A DNA stretch of 64,000 bases from Patiria pectinifera (GCA_029964075.1 CM057129.1:23303430-23367429), one strand, 5' to 3'; numbered from the stretch's first letter, positions 11,271 to 24,290 are shown. Made by a program: numbers and translations. The notes: generated by a model not told the origin, from the sequence alone.

Positions 11271-14132
11271 GGGTCAAAACATGCATGTGGGCAGTTCCAC
11301 GTTTCTTCAATTTGCACTTTTTTGGCGTCCTTTAGCATCTACGGTCTTCATGTACTATCTCTTTCCTATCTTTTTTGCATATCATATAACCATTCCCAAT
11401 ATGCAAGGTGTTTCCCTGATGAACACACAAAAGTTGCATATTTCCTCATTTGAATATGTGGTTACTCGCATTACACAAAAAAAAAACATGCCAAACATTG
11501 TCTTCTTTTAATTCAGTAGTTTCCATAGAGTTAAAACTGCAATCAAATGAGTGTTTTATTACAAGAAATTTACCATACTAAAGTATATGTGCACTAAAAA
11601 GATAGAACCAAATTCAGGTGAACCTAATATGTTTAAATTTGACTTAATGTGGTTTAAAAATAGCAGAAGAAACTCAGTGCACACTGTTTCCCTTTCCACC
11701 CTGAAAAAAAGAAGAAAAACAGTGAGAGCCATTTGCATGTAAAACCTCACTGTACAACAAGTGATAGGAGCATTGATTTTTCCTGGATCTGTCTTGACTG
11801 CGCGGCCAGCCGCTTGGAACAGGAAGACCCCCAGAAAGCGTCTCGAGAGCCTGTGTCTGATTTCTGTGACAGTATCAGGTTAATGTCATATCAGGTCACC
11901 CACCCGAGAAGAAGGAGAAGAAGAGACGAGGACATGTACAGACTTGGCCGGTCCCTGGCCAGCGGACTACTCCGGTCCTGTTGCGGTACAAATGAAGAGT
12001 TTGATCGCTGACCGGTTCCCGACAGCCTGGCCTGCAAAACAGTCACAGAATCTGACAAATAAGATCACCAGATTGGGGGTGATAAGCCTGTCCGAAATCC
12101 TTAAAGATGCGATAAGGGTGAGGAGAAAGGAGAGCAGGAGGCTTGTAAAATGAAAGCATGGAACCAGATATATCGTTGTATTGATTCTAAACCTGCTGAT
12201 CCTAACAGATTCCAAGTTTCCAACTGCAGGCAATTTCTTGTTGAATCTTGTTGGTCTCAGCGGACAGCAGAAAAATATCTTGCTTTTAGCAAAAATATAT
12301 CTTGTTTCTGGATACTTCCAGTTGATTCCACTGGTTACTTCCATAGCTGTTGCGTATGGTTGGAAACAGCACAGCTGCCTGCCAATAGAGTTTAAGAAAT
12401 TGAGTGTTAGTGTTTGATGTGAGGTAGTTGACATGCTCAGAGGGACACTACATTTTCAGTTTTATCTACGCATTTGTTTAATTGTGACACATCCAAGCCT
12501 GTTAATGCAGTGTACGTTTACTGAATGAAAGCTGAACATTTCTCTTGCCCCTCCCTTCCATCTGTATTCACTATGTATGTACATGTACCGTATCTTGTGT
12601 TGCAACGTCTTTGCCATCTCGTTTGTGTGTTTTATCCGTCGATAATTTGCCATTAAATATGCATCTCTGGCTGGTTCATCAAATGAATTAATTGTGGCCA
12701 CGGGATCCAGTATCAAACACGCAGATGCCGGGTAAAAATGTTTACCCATTGCAGTTTCTGCATAATACAGTGTGGCGGGACAGCCAGCACTCTATGACAT
12801 TGTTGGTCTACTACAGTATCCATTTTATCGACTACCGGTGTCACAGAAGCGGGTTCCCACGTCTCATTAACTCGTCCCAGTCTGCTCCATCTTAGCCCCC
12901 CCCCCCCCACATCCCATTCCCCCTCTTTTTGAATAGCCTTTTTTAAGCGTCGTACACCCACTGGAAACCAGTGACCCAACATCCTGCCTGCCTCGGCCCC
13001 GTCGAGTTGATGCTTGTCATAGTATTGACACTGTATACGATCCTGGGTTCTGGCTATTGATTGCATGATTTGCTTGAGGCTGTCTCGCTATTTTCTTTTC
13101 TCATCTCTCCCACCTTCCCCCCATTTCCCCCATCTTGTTTCATCTCGCCCAAATAGAGCGAGGGTTTTCCTGTCTCCTTCCTTGCCAATCTAGCGTACGA
13201 CCAAAACAGCCGTTCACGTCGCTGCTATAGTATTACCGTAGTATTCAAACGGGAGGGTATTTCTGCCTGACCCATTTTATTTGTTACACTGTGGTTGGGT
13301 AACTTTGGAGGTGTCATTTCCTGATGAATGGCATGTGGTTGGGTTGCATCTTTATTGCAGTGAATGCTTGAGGCTAATTTTGAAAAAAACGTATGTCCGT
13401 CTTGGTTCTTAAAGCAGAAAATTTTGAACGAAAGTGTAATTAACATGTACATGCATACTAGCTGTTCTCATGTACAATATGTACGTTATCTTTTTGCGTT
13501 TCAATTGAACTCCTGGTTTGCCAGGTGCGAATCCATTCACTCTTTTCCAATTTAATTTACTCCATACAAGCCAAAAATATATGCTCATTGTAATCATAGG
13601 ACACTTAATTAGGCAGAGAAGACAAATATAATTTGATTCTGTTGTGTCCGGACGGATTGTATCTCTGCCAATGCACATGCGAAACATCATTCAGAACTTG
13701 ACATTTTGAATTATGTTGTAGTGATTTTTTTTCTACAAATTCATGTTGTCAATCTACGTCAGGGTTTTAAACATGTCACGTGTTTCGTCTCGGATCTGCT
13801 GTGTGAAATCTCCATAAAGTTAGCTTTGTGCACTGAGATTAATAACATCTTGAGATGCATCAAAGCTGATATGCATAAACTTTATGACACCGCACGGTTT
13901 CGTCAAAATGAATTAAGAACGGCAGACGGACGCATCATGAAATCCGAAGACATCTTGAGGCGCAAGTCCTAAAAGCCTTGGCTATCTTGTTGCAATTTCC
14001 ATATTATGAAAAGTGAAAATATGAATATCTGCCTGTAAATACAAGCATTACAGCTTGTGGTGTGTGCAGTGTGTAGCATAAAAAAAAATAAACGTTTGCA
14101 TGTACTCTTAAGAGCATGTATGAACATTTTAC
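11271..14132. other. gene-free stretch
   Basis: Contains a C run at about 12897-12908 and several short open frames (for example 11733-12011, 13706-13972) without recognisable domains or codon bias. No repeat family identified. Confidence 0.5.
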
Positions 14133-14662
14133 TTAAAGGGAATATACAACATTTGCAAACATCGAAAAATAAAACTACCAAGTATTTACGAAATACCTTA
14201 CTAGGATGTTGGTAAATGACAGTCTAAAGCATCCTGTAAAATTATGGCACCTGGTGTGAAGTCATTTTCAAGAAAATTGTATTTTTGTATACATTTCCAA
14301 CGGTGGTCGGCCGACCACTGTTGGAAAAACCTAACTATTTTTCAACTACTGCTCCAACTTCACACTTTTTTCAGTCCAAATTTTGTTTGCTATTGGTTAC
14401 GTGTTCATAAACGGGTGCAGGCCAGCTAGACTGGTTCCCTTACCTTACAATTTTCCGGCATTTATAAATTGATCCACTTTATCTTTAGTGGGTCAAGGAA
14501 CCAGACTACTTGAACATTTTTGTTTTTCTTGGTTTTTCCAGCATTTTTGAACACAAAACTTCAAACATGTGTGTGTAACAATATTTGATCTATTATACTA
14601 ACCCCTCAGATAGTTCATTTCTGAAAATTACAGCAAAAGCCAATGATGTACATTCTCTTTAA
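14133..14662 (+). mobile_element. TTAA-flanked 525-bp element with palindrome, copy 2
   Basis: TTAA on both sides, ends AGGGAATATACAACATTTGC and inverted counterpart. The central palindrome at 14294-14327 has one mismatched pair. It is very similar along its whole length to 17680-18210, suggesting fairly recent spread. Confidence 0.87.
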
Positions 14663-15859
14663 CCATAACCCTGTAAGACATACTTTGGGGTAAAGCACCA
14701 TATACTACAAAATACTGTGAGTGCTGTGCACACTACTTATATGCTGAAGTATTACATACTACAGTTTACTACTAGTAGTATTTTGTAGCTTTAATGTAAA
14801 AAATAAGGAAACAAACAGCTCCTTTTGTGGATTTCAGTTGAGGATTCTTTGCAGTTCATTCTTGAAGGTTACTGGCATGTCGGTGTTCTCTAGTGAATAT
14901 TCTAAGCCATACTTAGGAAAGGTACATGTACAATGTACGTCACCGTTTTTTGAGTCTGAACTGAAGAAAATAAATCACTACATGGGGAATCTCCTCACAA
15001 AATAGTGAATTTTCTGAATTGACCGATCCATGTACAGTTTGGCGTATTCGGGCAAATATTATTTGACAAGGAGCGGGCATTGTTTTCTGACCCCTAACGT
15101 TTGTGATTTTTTTTTTCTTGCGAGATTCCCTCCGCTTTCAAGTAAACCTGGGCATTGACGTCATTGAGATTTGCCTTTCCCAAAGTTTCTCATTCCCTGG
15201 GCTGGTCCCTGGGGGTTTCAGAAAGATGATTTCCCCAGGAATATGAAGGAGCAGCACGGTCCTCGGCAGCAGACCCCACAATAGTCCAGGCCCGGTGTTT
15301 TGTTAGCTAGACTGCGGCGTACACGGGCAAGCAATGACTCTCCCAAACGCACCTTGTACAGTAAGACGATTTACATGCAATCAATCTGCCATTGGCTCCC
15401 CTTACGATTCCGGGTATTGTGATAAAAATTCAATTCTGTTTTTTTATTTTTATTTCTGGATGTGTTCCTGCATGACTCATGAACTGATCTTTGAGTCATT
15501 ATTTTGTTTAAAAAAAACACCCAAATAGTTCTAGTGATGGCATTTTATAAACTTCTTCATTCACGCCTTTGGGAATTCGAATTTGATGGAAATTGGAGAG
15601 AGTGTTTGTGATAAAGTTTCATTTGTAAATGTACATGAACAGGTCTATAACCGAACAGTCATGATAGTACATGTATACTGTCGTACATGTAGTATAATGT
15701 CCTGTGGGCTCTGCATATAACACTGTGAGTGTGTTATGAAACTAATGCTGTTAATACATACATGTACATGTAGGGAACTTGTAAGCCAATTCCCATTATG
15801 TGTCCATACTCGGATGCATTCCGTCCTATTTGCCATGATATTTTATATGCAAGCAAATG
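14663..15859. other. gene-free stretch
   Basis: Unique-looking A+T-rich DNA with TACTAGTAGTA-type short palindromes near 14760 and ACATGTAC motifs at 15670-15775. No gene supported. Confidence 0.5.
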
Positions 15860-16107
15860 GGCAATTCCGCGGTTACTCACGTTACATTTTTGATGTGCTT
15901 TTGAGTTTCCTTGGGCTGTAATTACCGGTACCTTACTGAAAAGGTTTGATAACTGTTATCCTCATGGTAGATAAAGCAGACCTAGACCTACCTAAGCACC
16001 AAAGATGACATCCAGAAAAATGTGTTTTGTATGATAAACAAGACACACAAAATCGGTTACTCACGTTACGAAAATGTAACGTGAGTAACTGTGGAATTGC
16101 CCAAATG
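15854..16107. mobile_element. 242-bp inverted-repeat element with hairpin right end
   Basis: About 30-bp ends (GGCAATTCC.CGGTTACTCA...) at 15860 and inverted at 16101, flanked by CAAATG on both sides (15854-15859 and 16102-16107). The GTTACTCACGTTAC block appears a third time at about 16058, so the right end is itself a hairpin with loop GAAAAT-like sequence. Confidence 0.8.
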
Positions 16108-16380
16108 CGCATGAAACTCCCCTCACTTGGCCACGAAACTCCCTCTGTCCTCACCATGTTTCATACGTACCGGGTACATGTATACATACGCATTTTCACA
16201 TGAATTTCCAACTTTTCAAAGATTGCATTGATTCCTGTATAAGACAAACTGATACATGTTTTTTTCTGTATTCAAGCTAAACAGTCATTTGATACTGGTA
16301 GTTGTCGTGATTTTCTGTTCACCACTTTTGGTGAAGACCTCGGCCCTTTGAAGGTGTAAATCTAATCTTGGTTATTTTTT

Positions 16381-17139
16381 ATTAACCTGGCTTGGTATCT
16401 GAACAGTCACAGGCAGTCAAAAAAAATCAATCCCTTTCCCCTGCCATGCCTTTTACACAGGCTAGTCACCAACAGTCAGATCACATTTCAAGCAGGCACT
16501 GGGACTAGTCAAATTCAGTGAACAGACTAAAGCAGGCAAGTGTTAGACATAGCTGGCTTATCAATCACCTACATTGTACAGTCTAAGCATAGCTTTGGCC
16601 AAAAAAAAAAAGTCTCCGGTTTCTGGTATGCCCGCACGTCACTGTAGCCATGCGCGTGGGCAAAATGAAAAAGGTTTTTTTTCAATGAAAGATGATGTCT
16701 TAAAACCGCCAAACTCAATGGTTTGACTGGAATCCTGCTGCTGCACAATTTTAACGTGTTTTTAGATTGGGTTATGGTCGAGAATAAGCTTTATGTGGCC
16801 TCTCTGGACTCCCATATATTTGCACTAAGTTTAGTCGGGCACCATTTGCAGTCATCAGCGGACATTAGAAGCAAAAAAATCAGGTAAAAAAAAAAAAAAA
16901 AGCCGCGTCGCCGCACCACTTTTTGGGCAAGCTCCATACCAGAAACCGGAGACTTTTTTTTTTGGCCTTTGCATCAAGTTACAAACAATGTACAGGTACT
17001 CAAAAAACAGTCACAGCCAGTCAATCGCGCTTTATGTACCAGAGACTGGGAGCTCTTAACTGTTAAAAACAGTCACTTGATTGATTTTGACTGATACGAT
17101 TTACTTTGTACAGAATGTACATTTGCATAGGAGGGTTAA
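16381..17139 (+). repeat. TTAA-ended repeat, copy 2, interrupted by another element
   Basis: Starts TTAACC and ends GGAGGGTTAA. Outside 16597-16967 it aligns with the reverse of 391-1250 over most of its length, so the two copies are in opposite orientation. Confidence 0.72.
16597..16967. mobile_element. 371-bp inverted-repeat element with GGCCAAAA ends
   Basis: Inverted ends of about 30 bases: GGCC, an A run, then AGTCTCCGGTTTCTGGTATG, and CATACCAGAAACCGGAGACT, a T run, then GGCC. Flanks share only TTT, so a 3-bp target duplication is possible. No coding potential. It lies inside 16381-17139. Confidence 0.85.
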
Positions 17140-17679
17140 GGAAATGGAAGGTGAAGTTTTTTTGTTTTTTTTGGCACTATGTAGGGAACATAGCCAACTT
17201 TTGAATTAGTCATTGTATCATTTTCACATCAGTACTTGGTTGGACTGTCAAAGCAGCACTTGTCCAGTTTTTAACCCATAAACCGAATCTGTCCTGCTGA
17301 GGTCCTTCCGTAAACCACCTTCGATGTTTTTGCAACAAAATGCTGGCCAAAAAAAAATCCACTTTATCCCATTATTGAATTTCACTGTTCAGTGTCTGAA
17401 GTATTGTACGTCCTTTTTTGGCATGTACTGGACGCGTAAAAGTACGTGTGCAAATACTTATACCTGGATTTAGGGTGTTTTTACCTGGATTTTGTTGGCA
17501 CAACAAGCGACTTATTGGCTGACGTCAGATTGTCAATTGTGATTGAATTTCAGTGGACATTACATACAAATGTACAGTCAGGCATACATACAGTAATGCA
17601 TTGTATGCGTACTTGTAAAGATGTAAGGATGACATTCGAATGGCCTTGATTTGAATATAAAGTAACTGAAATCTGCACT

Positions 17680-18210
17680 TTAAAGGGGATGTACAACATT
17701 TGCAAACATCGGAAAATAAAACTACCAAGTTTTTACGAAATACCTTACTAGGATGTTGGTGAATGACAGTCTTAAGCATCCTGTAAAATTATGGCACCCA
17801 TGGTGTCGAGTCATTTTCAAGAAAATGGTATTTTTGAATACATTTCCAACGGTGGTCGGCCGACCACCGTTGGAAAAACCTAACTATTTTTCAACTACTG
17901 CTCCAAATTTACAATTTTTGTTCAGTCCAAATTTGGTTTGCTATTGGTTACATGTTCATAAACGGGTGCAGGCCAGCTAGACTGGTTCCCTTACCCTACA
18001 ATTTTCCAATTGAATTGATCCATTTTATCTTAACGGGAGTCAGGGAACCAGACTACTTAAACGTTTTTGTTTTTCTTGGTTTTTCAAGCATTTTCGAACA
18101 CAAAACTTCAAACATGTCAGTTAAACAATATTTGATCTATATTATACTAACCCCTCAAATAGTTCATTTCTGAAATTACAGCAAAAGCCAATGATGTGCA
18201 TTCCCTTTAA
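17680..18210 (+). mobile_element. TTAA-flanked 525-bp element with palindrome, copy 3
   Basis: TTAA flanks, near full-length match to copy 2, perfect 34-bp palindrome at 17843-17876. Ends AGGGGATGTACAACATTTGC and inverted counterpart. Confidence 0.88.
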
Positions 18211-19667
18211 GTTAGGATATTACTATCTGAAGCCTTCCAAAGTGACAAAAATACTGCTAGAACTTTAGCAAATTACTTAATTATACGTAGCAAGTTTCAT
18301 AGAAAATACAGAAAGCCGTGCATGTACATAAGTTACTAGTATTCAGAGAACAGATGAATTATGCATTGTACCAAATGTGTAAAAGAAAAATCTAATAAAT
18401 CGTTATACTATTCATGAAACATTCCATAGTGTTGGAACTCACATCGTCTTGAATTGTTTAAGTTCATTGGAAACACTCTTCCTGTGCAATGGATTATAGG
18501 GTTTTTTTGAGTGTGGAAAAAAACAGTAGCGGCAGAGATGTTCGTTTTTTTTTTGTACAGGTATGACCCTCCACTTCTTGAACCGTATTTTTGGTGCATG
18601 TGTAGAACTCCAGAAGTCGTAGGGTTTTTAGTTTTTACAATCAAAAGTGCTTTGCTGTGCATTTTTTTTCTTCAGTCTTACAACTTTAGCATACTCATAT
18701 GAAACCAGGCTTGTGCATTTCCAACTCGGTGGGCCCCAAGTCACCATGGCCACTGAAGGCTAAACATGCACACAAACATCTCACTCAAGTCCACGTCATC
18801 ACTAAGCTGACAACTTTCACATAGGAATAGTTGCGGGTGGCGGCAATAACGCTAATTGCTCGAGGAGCCTGCATCATCAGCATAATGTGCTCATGCAAGC
18901 ATCAGGTGGTATCCGTGTGTACACTTACTAATTGATGCCTAAGCCTATTGCTTGACATTACACGACACGAAACAAAGAAGAAGTCAAACTGCTGTGTAGC
19001 GGTGCCTAGCAGCGTCACTCATCCGTGGCTGTTGTGAAAAAAAAAACCCATTTGTGTTATTTTTTAATGCCACCCTGTGGAGTATATTACGACAGTTTAC
19101 ACACTAGAAGAAGAAGTGCATGACCGTTAGCCTCATGTTAATTGGTAGACAATAAAAAAAGGACTTCAAAGTTTCACAGGGAGTAGTGTACTTTCTAAGG
19201 TTAATTTGGGTGTTCCTCCTAAAGATCACTGTATGGCAATAGTACATGTACATGACGTATATTTACGTGTACCGTACATGTTACACTCGGATGACTTCGA
19301 AGTGCGCCGTTAAGATGCACCATGGGCAGTTTTCCAGCTTTTAAATTGTAGCCCGTCAGTTACTCATGATTAGATTCGGCCAAGAACAACCGCCCACCTT
19401 CTTGGATCTCTCATCTTGTTCTCAAACTGTTATGAGGGAACGTGCTGGGTCCAAACATCGTGCAATTTAGCATTTTGCCAAGCTGTGTTTTTTTTAAAAT
19501 TTTACATGCAAGTAGTACTACACATGTGTCTGTTCAATTTTGCCTTTGATTTTTCTAGCTCCACGGAGGACTGTTTAGGTAAACATTTTCACGAACAGTC
19601 TTTCTTTCTCAAGTTGCAAACTACTTGTATGCTGCGTACACGTACACGTACATATGCCAATGCGCAA
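18211..19667. other. gene-free stretch
   Basis: No exon or repeat unit supported; a few ACATGTAC motifs near 19240-19280. Confidence 0.5.
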
Positions 19668-20111
19668 TTAAAGGGAAGATACAACATTTGCAAACATCAA
19701 AAAACGAAATGATCAAATTATCACAAAATACTTTACTGGATTGTTAGGGAATGACAGTCTAAGGCATCCTGTAAAGTTGTGGCTCCTGGTGTGCTGACAT
19801 TTTCAAGAAAAACTGTGCTTTTCACGAAAAACGTGCTCCTAATTTTCATATGTAGTTTGTCTGTATTTTCTTTGCAATTGATTACACACCTGTGAAGACT
19901 ACAGGACTGCTAGACTCCGTTTCATCTTGAGTGGGGTCAGGGAACCAGACTACAAGAATATGACTGGTTTTCTTGTTTTTTTCCCCCAGCATCTACGAAC
20001 CCAAAACGTGAAACAAGTCAGGGTAACAATATGTGCTACATAACATAATAATCTCCAAATCCATTTATTTCTGAAAACTGCAGCAAAAGCAAATGTTGTT
20101 CATTCCCTTAA
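19668..20111 (+). mobile_element. TTAA-flanked element, copy 4, internally deleted
   Basis: TTAA flanks and both ends match the other three copies, but it is about 85 bp shorter. The GGTCGGCCGACC palindrome and its surroundings are missing, and the sequence is more diverged. It is an older or separate subfamily member. Confidence 0.8.
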
Positions 20112-23100
20112 AAAAAAGCCCAAAGTGGACAATCCCTGTAATGTAAGAGGTACATACACACTTTATTCATGCAAATTTATATCAGCTTTCTATCACTTTC
20201 CCATATGTACCATTTGACAACGCACAGTGTGTGTGTGTATCATTGTATATCATCGACGTAAATTGAGAGCGATTTGAAAAATGCTTACGCGTATATTGAA
20301 TGTCACTGAGAGTTATTCTGTTTCTGCAAAGAAAAAAAAAAGAACAAATGTTCATGGTAGTTGTACTGGACAGCGTTCGCAGTTTTTGAAGTGATCCCCA
20401 CCCGCATCAGGTCGTCGCGGTTGCATTTCTTGTGACATCTTAAGTGCTCTTTAGCCGGCAACCTCTGGGAAGCTCGCGGTGGGAGGACCCTGGCCGGTGA
20501 TTCGAGGCCGTCATTTGGACGAGGATTTGTCTCGTTGCATTTCGTTGGGGGTAATCTGCAGTGACACTTACAATGGAGCCGAAGATTAATGTCTGATTAT
20601 GCAGATTAAATTGTCAGGACAATTTACTGCTTATGTCGTAAATGTCCTCTTTTTTTTCAGTTGGCATACATTATCCTGGAATGTACATGTATACATCACG
20701 AACATGTACACGTGTACATTGTACATGTACATTGTACAACTTCGCATGGGAACAATTCTGCACAATTTTCCATTGTTATTTTTCAGTTATTTGCACAGTG
20801 CAATGTGTCTTCTGCAATGTGAGTTATGTCCTCTGCACATGTACACATGTACTATTTGGAATTTTTGTTGAAATACCCTCTACTAAATGCTACTAAAATT
20901 TTGAGGAAAATATCCTGTAAAAAGTAACAAATGTACTGTACACGTTAACTTAATTCAAAATGTACATGTACGTGTACGTACGTAGGTTAATGTATTTTAA
21001 CAAGAATATGGCATCACACTCTCTTTGAACTACATGTCTAACTCAAAAAAAGAGTTATCAACAAGCCGTGCTTCATGGTCCTCATTACGAGAAGACCTTC
21101 ATATTATCGACAAACCGGAGTGGGTGAAAATGATAACAAAAGCATCACGTGTAGCTTTTTTGATATCAAAAAGTGAACAAAAACATCAACTTGAAAGTCC
21201 CCGCTGCCTGCGCGTGCCAAATTAAGCTGCCGCCATTGTGCAAGTCTTGATGAAGCCCGGCCTTCCAGTTGATACGCCATGCAACAGGTATTGGTTGGAA
21301 GAGCTCTGCCTCTGAAAAAAAAAAAAAAAAAAATTCAAGAAGGGGCAAAGAAAAAATCATTAAACGTTAATTTGCGCCAGACACGTGTCGGCACCACATC
21401 TTCCAGTCACTGATTTTCCTCAAAAGAGGCATTGAAAATGTAAGACCTTGAGAAGATATTGTTTCCCTTCTTTCCCTTTCTGTCTCTCTTTTTTTTTTTT
21501 TTTTGTGGCTGCCTTGATGCACTGGTGTTGTTTACGTGAAGATTGCTCCATCAGGGAGTCAATAACGTGTCACGCTCCTTCTGAGTGGCAACCAGAAATT
21601 GATGCTACAATACGTGTCCCATATATTCAACTCATGGCTATTTTAGGTGCTCCTTTCAGTCTTTATGCATGCCCCAGAAGACCTTTATTACAGTGCCGCA
21701 TCTATTGGGCTCCGTCTTATCTTTAACCACGGAGTGACTTTATTGTTATTATTTTTTTTACGGCTAATTGGTTTCATTTTGAGCTGTCAGTGCCTCGCTC
21801 ATTGGATTGAACTTGTTGCGCCTTTTGACGGTCTCGTAATTGACGACACTGTTCCTATTTACACGCGGGTGAGCTGGCGTCGTTTTCAGTTTTAATATCC
21901 AGCAGGACATGGCCAAGTTTTTGATTGGGGAATCTGTCAGTGTTCGGATTGTCCCCGGATTGGATAATTTCCTTGCTGGAGACAAATTGGTGGTGAGGGG
22001 GGAGGGGAGGGGATACAGAGGTCAGATAGAGGGCTGTCATTTACGTTTATATGCCTTAAAACAGATCTGAAGGCTAAGGAAGAAGAACTAAAAAAAAATC
22101 GCTATCTTTTCTGAATATCTGCTTTACAACATGTATGTACTTACATGTATACAATGCTTGTTAAGCACGGTACCTTCAAGCATCAGGGGGGAAAATATAG
22201 AAAGTGGAAAGAAATGTTATCCTTATTAGAAATCTTGTTGAAATTGTGTGTTCCTATCTCTTAACGGTGAGAGACTAATGTAAATGTACATATACATGTA
22301 CATGTGCACCCATTTCTGAACTACATGTAGTATAAATTTCTTGAATTATTACAAACACCTTTTTCTGTTTATATTTCTCCGAGTTGCAAGCATGGCATGA
22401 TAAAGTTGTTCTTAGTAGGAGAGTTTTCAGATTGAATTGATCATAAAGTTTGGGCATTATTTTGAAGTTTGCTTCATCAAGAACTTAGCCAGGCTACAGT
22501 GTGTATACCGGTACGTGTGTACCAGCATTAGGGAGGCACAGGATAGCACTGTGTGCCTAATTAACGTCCTTGCTTCCAGCGGTAGTCATCAGCGAAGCCC
22601 ATCATTTATGGCACGCATCACCTGTTGCATCGCCCGATCCTCCTTGTGCGTTGGAATGTCGGCGGCATCGCCTGAGAAAGTTGTGGCAAGAGCTGATTGG
22701 CTGGGCTTGAACCCTCTGCTATGGTGACGTGTTGCTACGTGTACGTATCTGAGAGAAGGGGAGCAGAAGGCAATTTAGAACTTGTTTTCCATGTCTTGTG
22801 ATCAAATAATCCGATATTATTGTATCCTCTTCTCCTGTGTGCCCTCGTTGAGTTGAAATTCCTGCAGAAGATATTTCTTGATGTGTACACACGTAAGTCC
22901 CAATGATCAAAACAATATGATCAAGGGATTTGCGTGGCAATTAAAGTGATTCCTGGCGATGTATTTTCTGGCTGTTTTTCTGCATAATTGTGTGTGTCGG
23001 CTTCAATTGATTCTTATAGTGTTTTATTTTTCTTTCCTGGATTGTCTGCATGATATTATTGCGAGATGGATTTGTTGAAATGACATGGATTGAAAGTTTA

Positions 23101-23252
23101 AAGGATAATAAAACTCATAATTTGATTCATATCGGCTGTGTATTTTCAGGCTGTGACAATGGCCAAATGGAAATCCTGATGGCAGGTACTTTTTTTTTAC
23201 AATTTGCCTGACACCGAGAAAAAGTATTACGTTTTGTGTGCTTGATCCAAAG
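20112..23252. other. gene-free stretch with possible conserved blocks
   Basis: 20400-20620 and 22540-22740 are less A+T-rich and look like unique sequence with mixed motifs (TAATCT, GATTA, CCGGT, GATTGGCTG). They could be regulatory, but that is only an impression. Long A and T runs at about 21316 and 21489. ACATGTAC clusters at 20681-20738 and 20960-20985. No gene supported. Confidence 0.45.
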
Positions 23253-23521
23253 TAACCCTAACCCCCTAGTACTTCCTCAGGACTACCCTACTAAATCCAT
23301 CAGAGTCCAACTAGACTTTCCTGTTCAATCCACTGTGCCTCATTTTCAGTTGTCTGCTGAATCCAACGGAGTCGAAATGGTGTTTTAATGCGGTTCAGTT
23401 GCCTGCTGAATCCAACATTTTGCATGAGGAATGTACACAAAGGGTTAACTGCTCAATCCAACAGGCTCCATCGGGCATGTGACATAGTTGGATCCTGTTG
23501 GATTCACCAGGGTTAGGGTTA
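23253..23521 (-). repeat. telomere-like-ended repeat, copy A
   Basis: Begins TAACCCTAACCCCCTAG and ends GGGTTAGGGTTA. Inside are about five copies of a CTGTTGGATTCAGCAG-type motif (here in reverse), spaced irregularly at 30-60 bp. It is the inverted partner of 24457-24721. Confidence 0.85.
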
Positions 23522-24022
23522 AACAGTGATCGATCGGGCATTTACTGCACTTAACGTTATCTGTGCGGTACTGCAACTCCGTGTAGCTAGTGCAGGGGAT
23601 GCTACAATTACATTGTACATGTAAGTTTCTAAATGGACGAAGACATGGAGCACCCCATAGTCCAATCACGACAATGCCATTTTGATGTGTGTAATTCACC
23701 ATTGCCAAAAGAAAAAGGCTTGCAGGCAACTACATGTAGTTTCCTTAGCGAACTTGCAATTAGTGTGAGTATCAATACACAAGTTTGAAGAGATGATGTC
23801 TCTATTCACTTGATGAAATCAATTGTTTTAATTGTCAGAAATGCCTTACCTACATGTCCCTGTACAAAAGAAAAGACTCACCTAAAGTGATTGCTTCATA
23901 ATTCTATAGTGTTTGCTCGGTGTTAGGCACGACACGAGGGTAGGGCAACACCTTATGCATGCCATTTTCATTCCAGATTTTCAGCCGTCTCGGAAAAGCT
24001 GTGGACTACAATAAAGAATATG

Positions 24023-24290
24023 GGGATCGCGTTGGCGTAGCGGTACTTTCCTTGCCTTCCACCGCTGTGCCTCGGGTTCGAAACCCGCCTGGGCCAATAT
24101 GTGGATGGGGTTTTCAGTCCCCGTCCACGTCTCTGGGTTTTTCCTAGAATATCATTCTGGGGTTTTCCTCTCACCGCCAAAACTGTAATTTCCTTCCACA
24201 TCTTCTGTCAAGGGACCCCACTGGGAAGTAAGTCGAGAGACTTTCGTGGGCTATCCCGTCGAATGGCCGAATAATCACAAACAAACAGAT
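24023..24290 (+). mobile_element. tRNA-derived SINE
   Basis: Has RNA polymerase III box A (TGGCGTAGCGGT, 24033-24044) and box B (GGTTCGAAACC, 24075-24085) with the usual spacing. A conserved-looking body with GGGGTTTTCC and TGGGAAGTAAGTCGAGAG motifs follows, and a CAAACAAACA tail. The tRNA head is too degenerate and is fused to a body, so it is not a tRNA gene. The family was not identified. Confidence 0.78.

Noticed and set aside
11002-11511. 169-codon frame with repeated FGCHHLGAIIWVPS
   Set aside because: Artefact of the 14-bp minisatellite, which stays open in all frames.
13706-13972. 88-codon + frame
   Set aside because: No domain and A+T-driven composition; no neighbouring exons.
24023-24095. 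Possible tRNA gene
   Set aside because: Boxes A and B are present, but the sequence continues into a SINE body and I could not fold a full cloverleaf with CCA-end stem.
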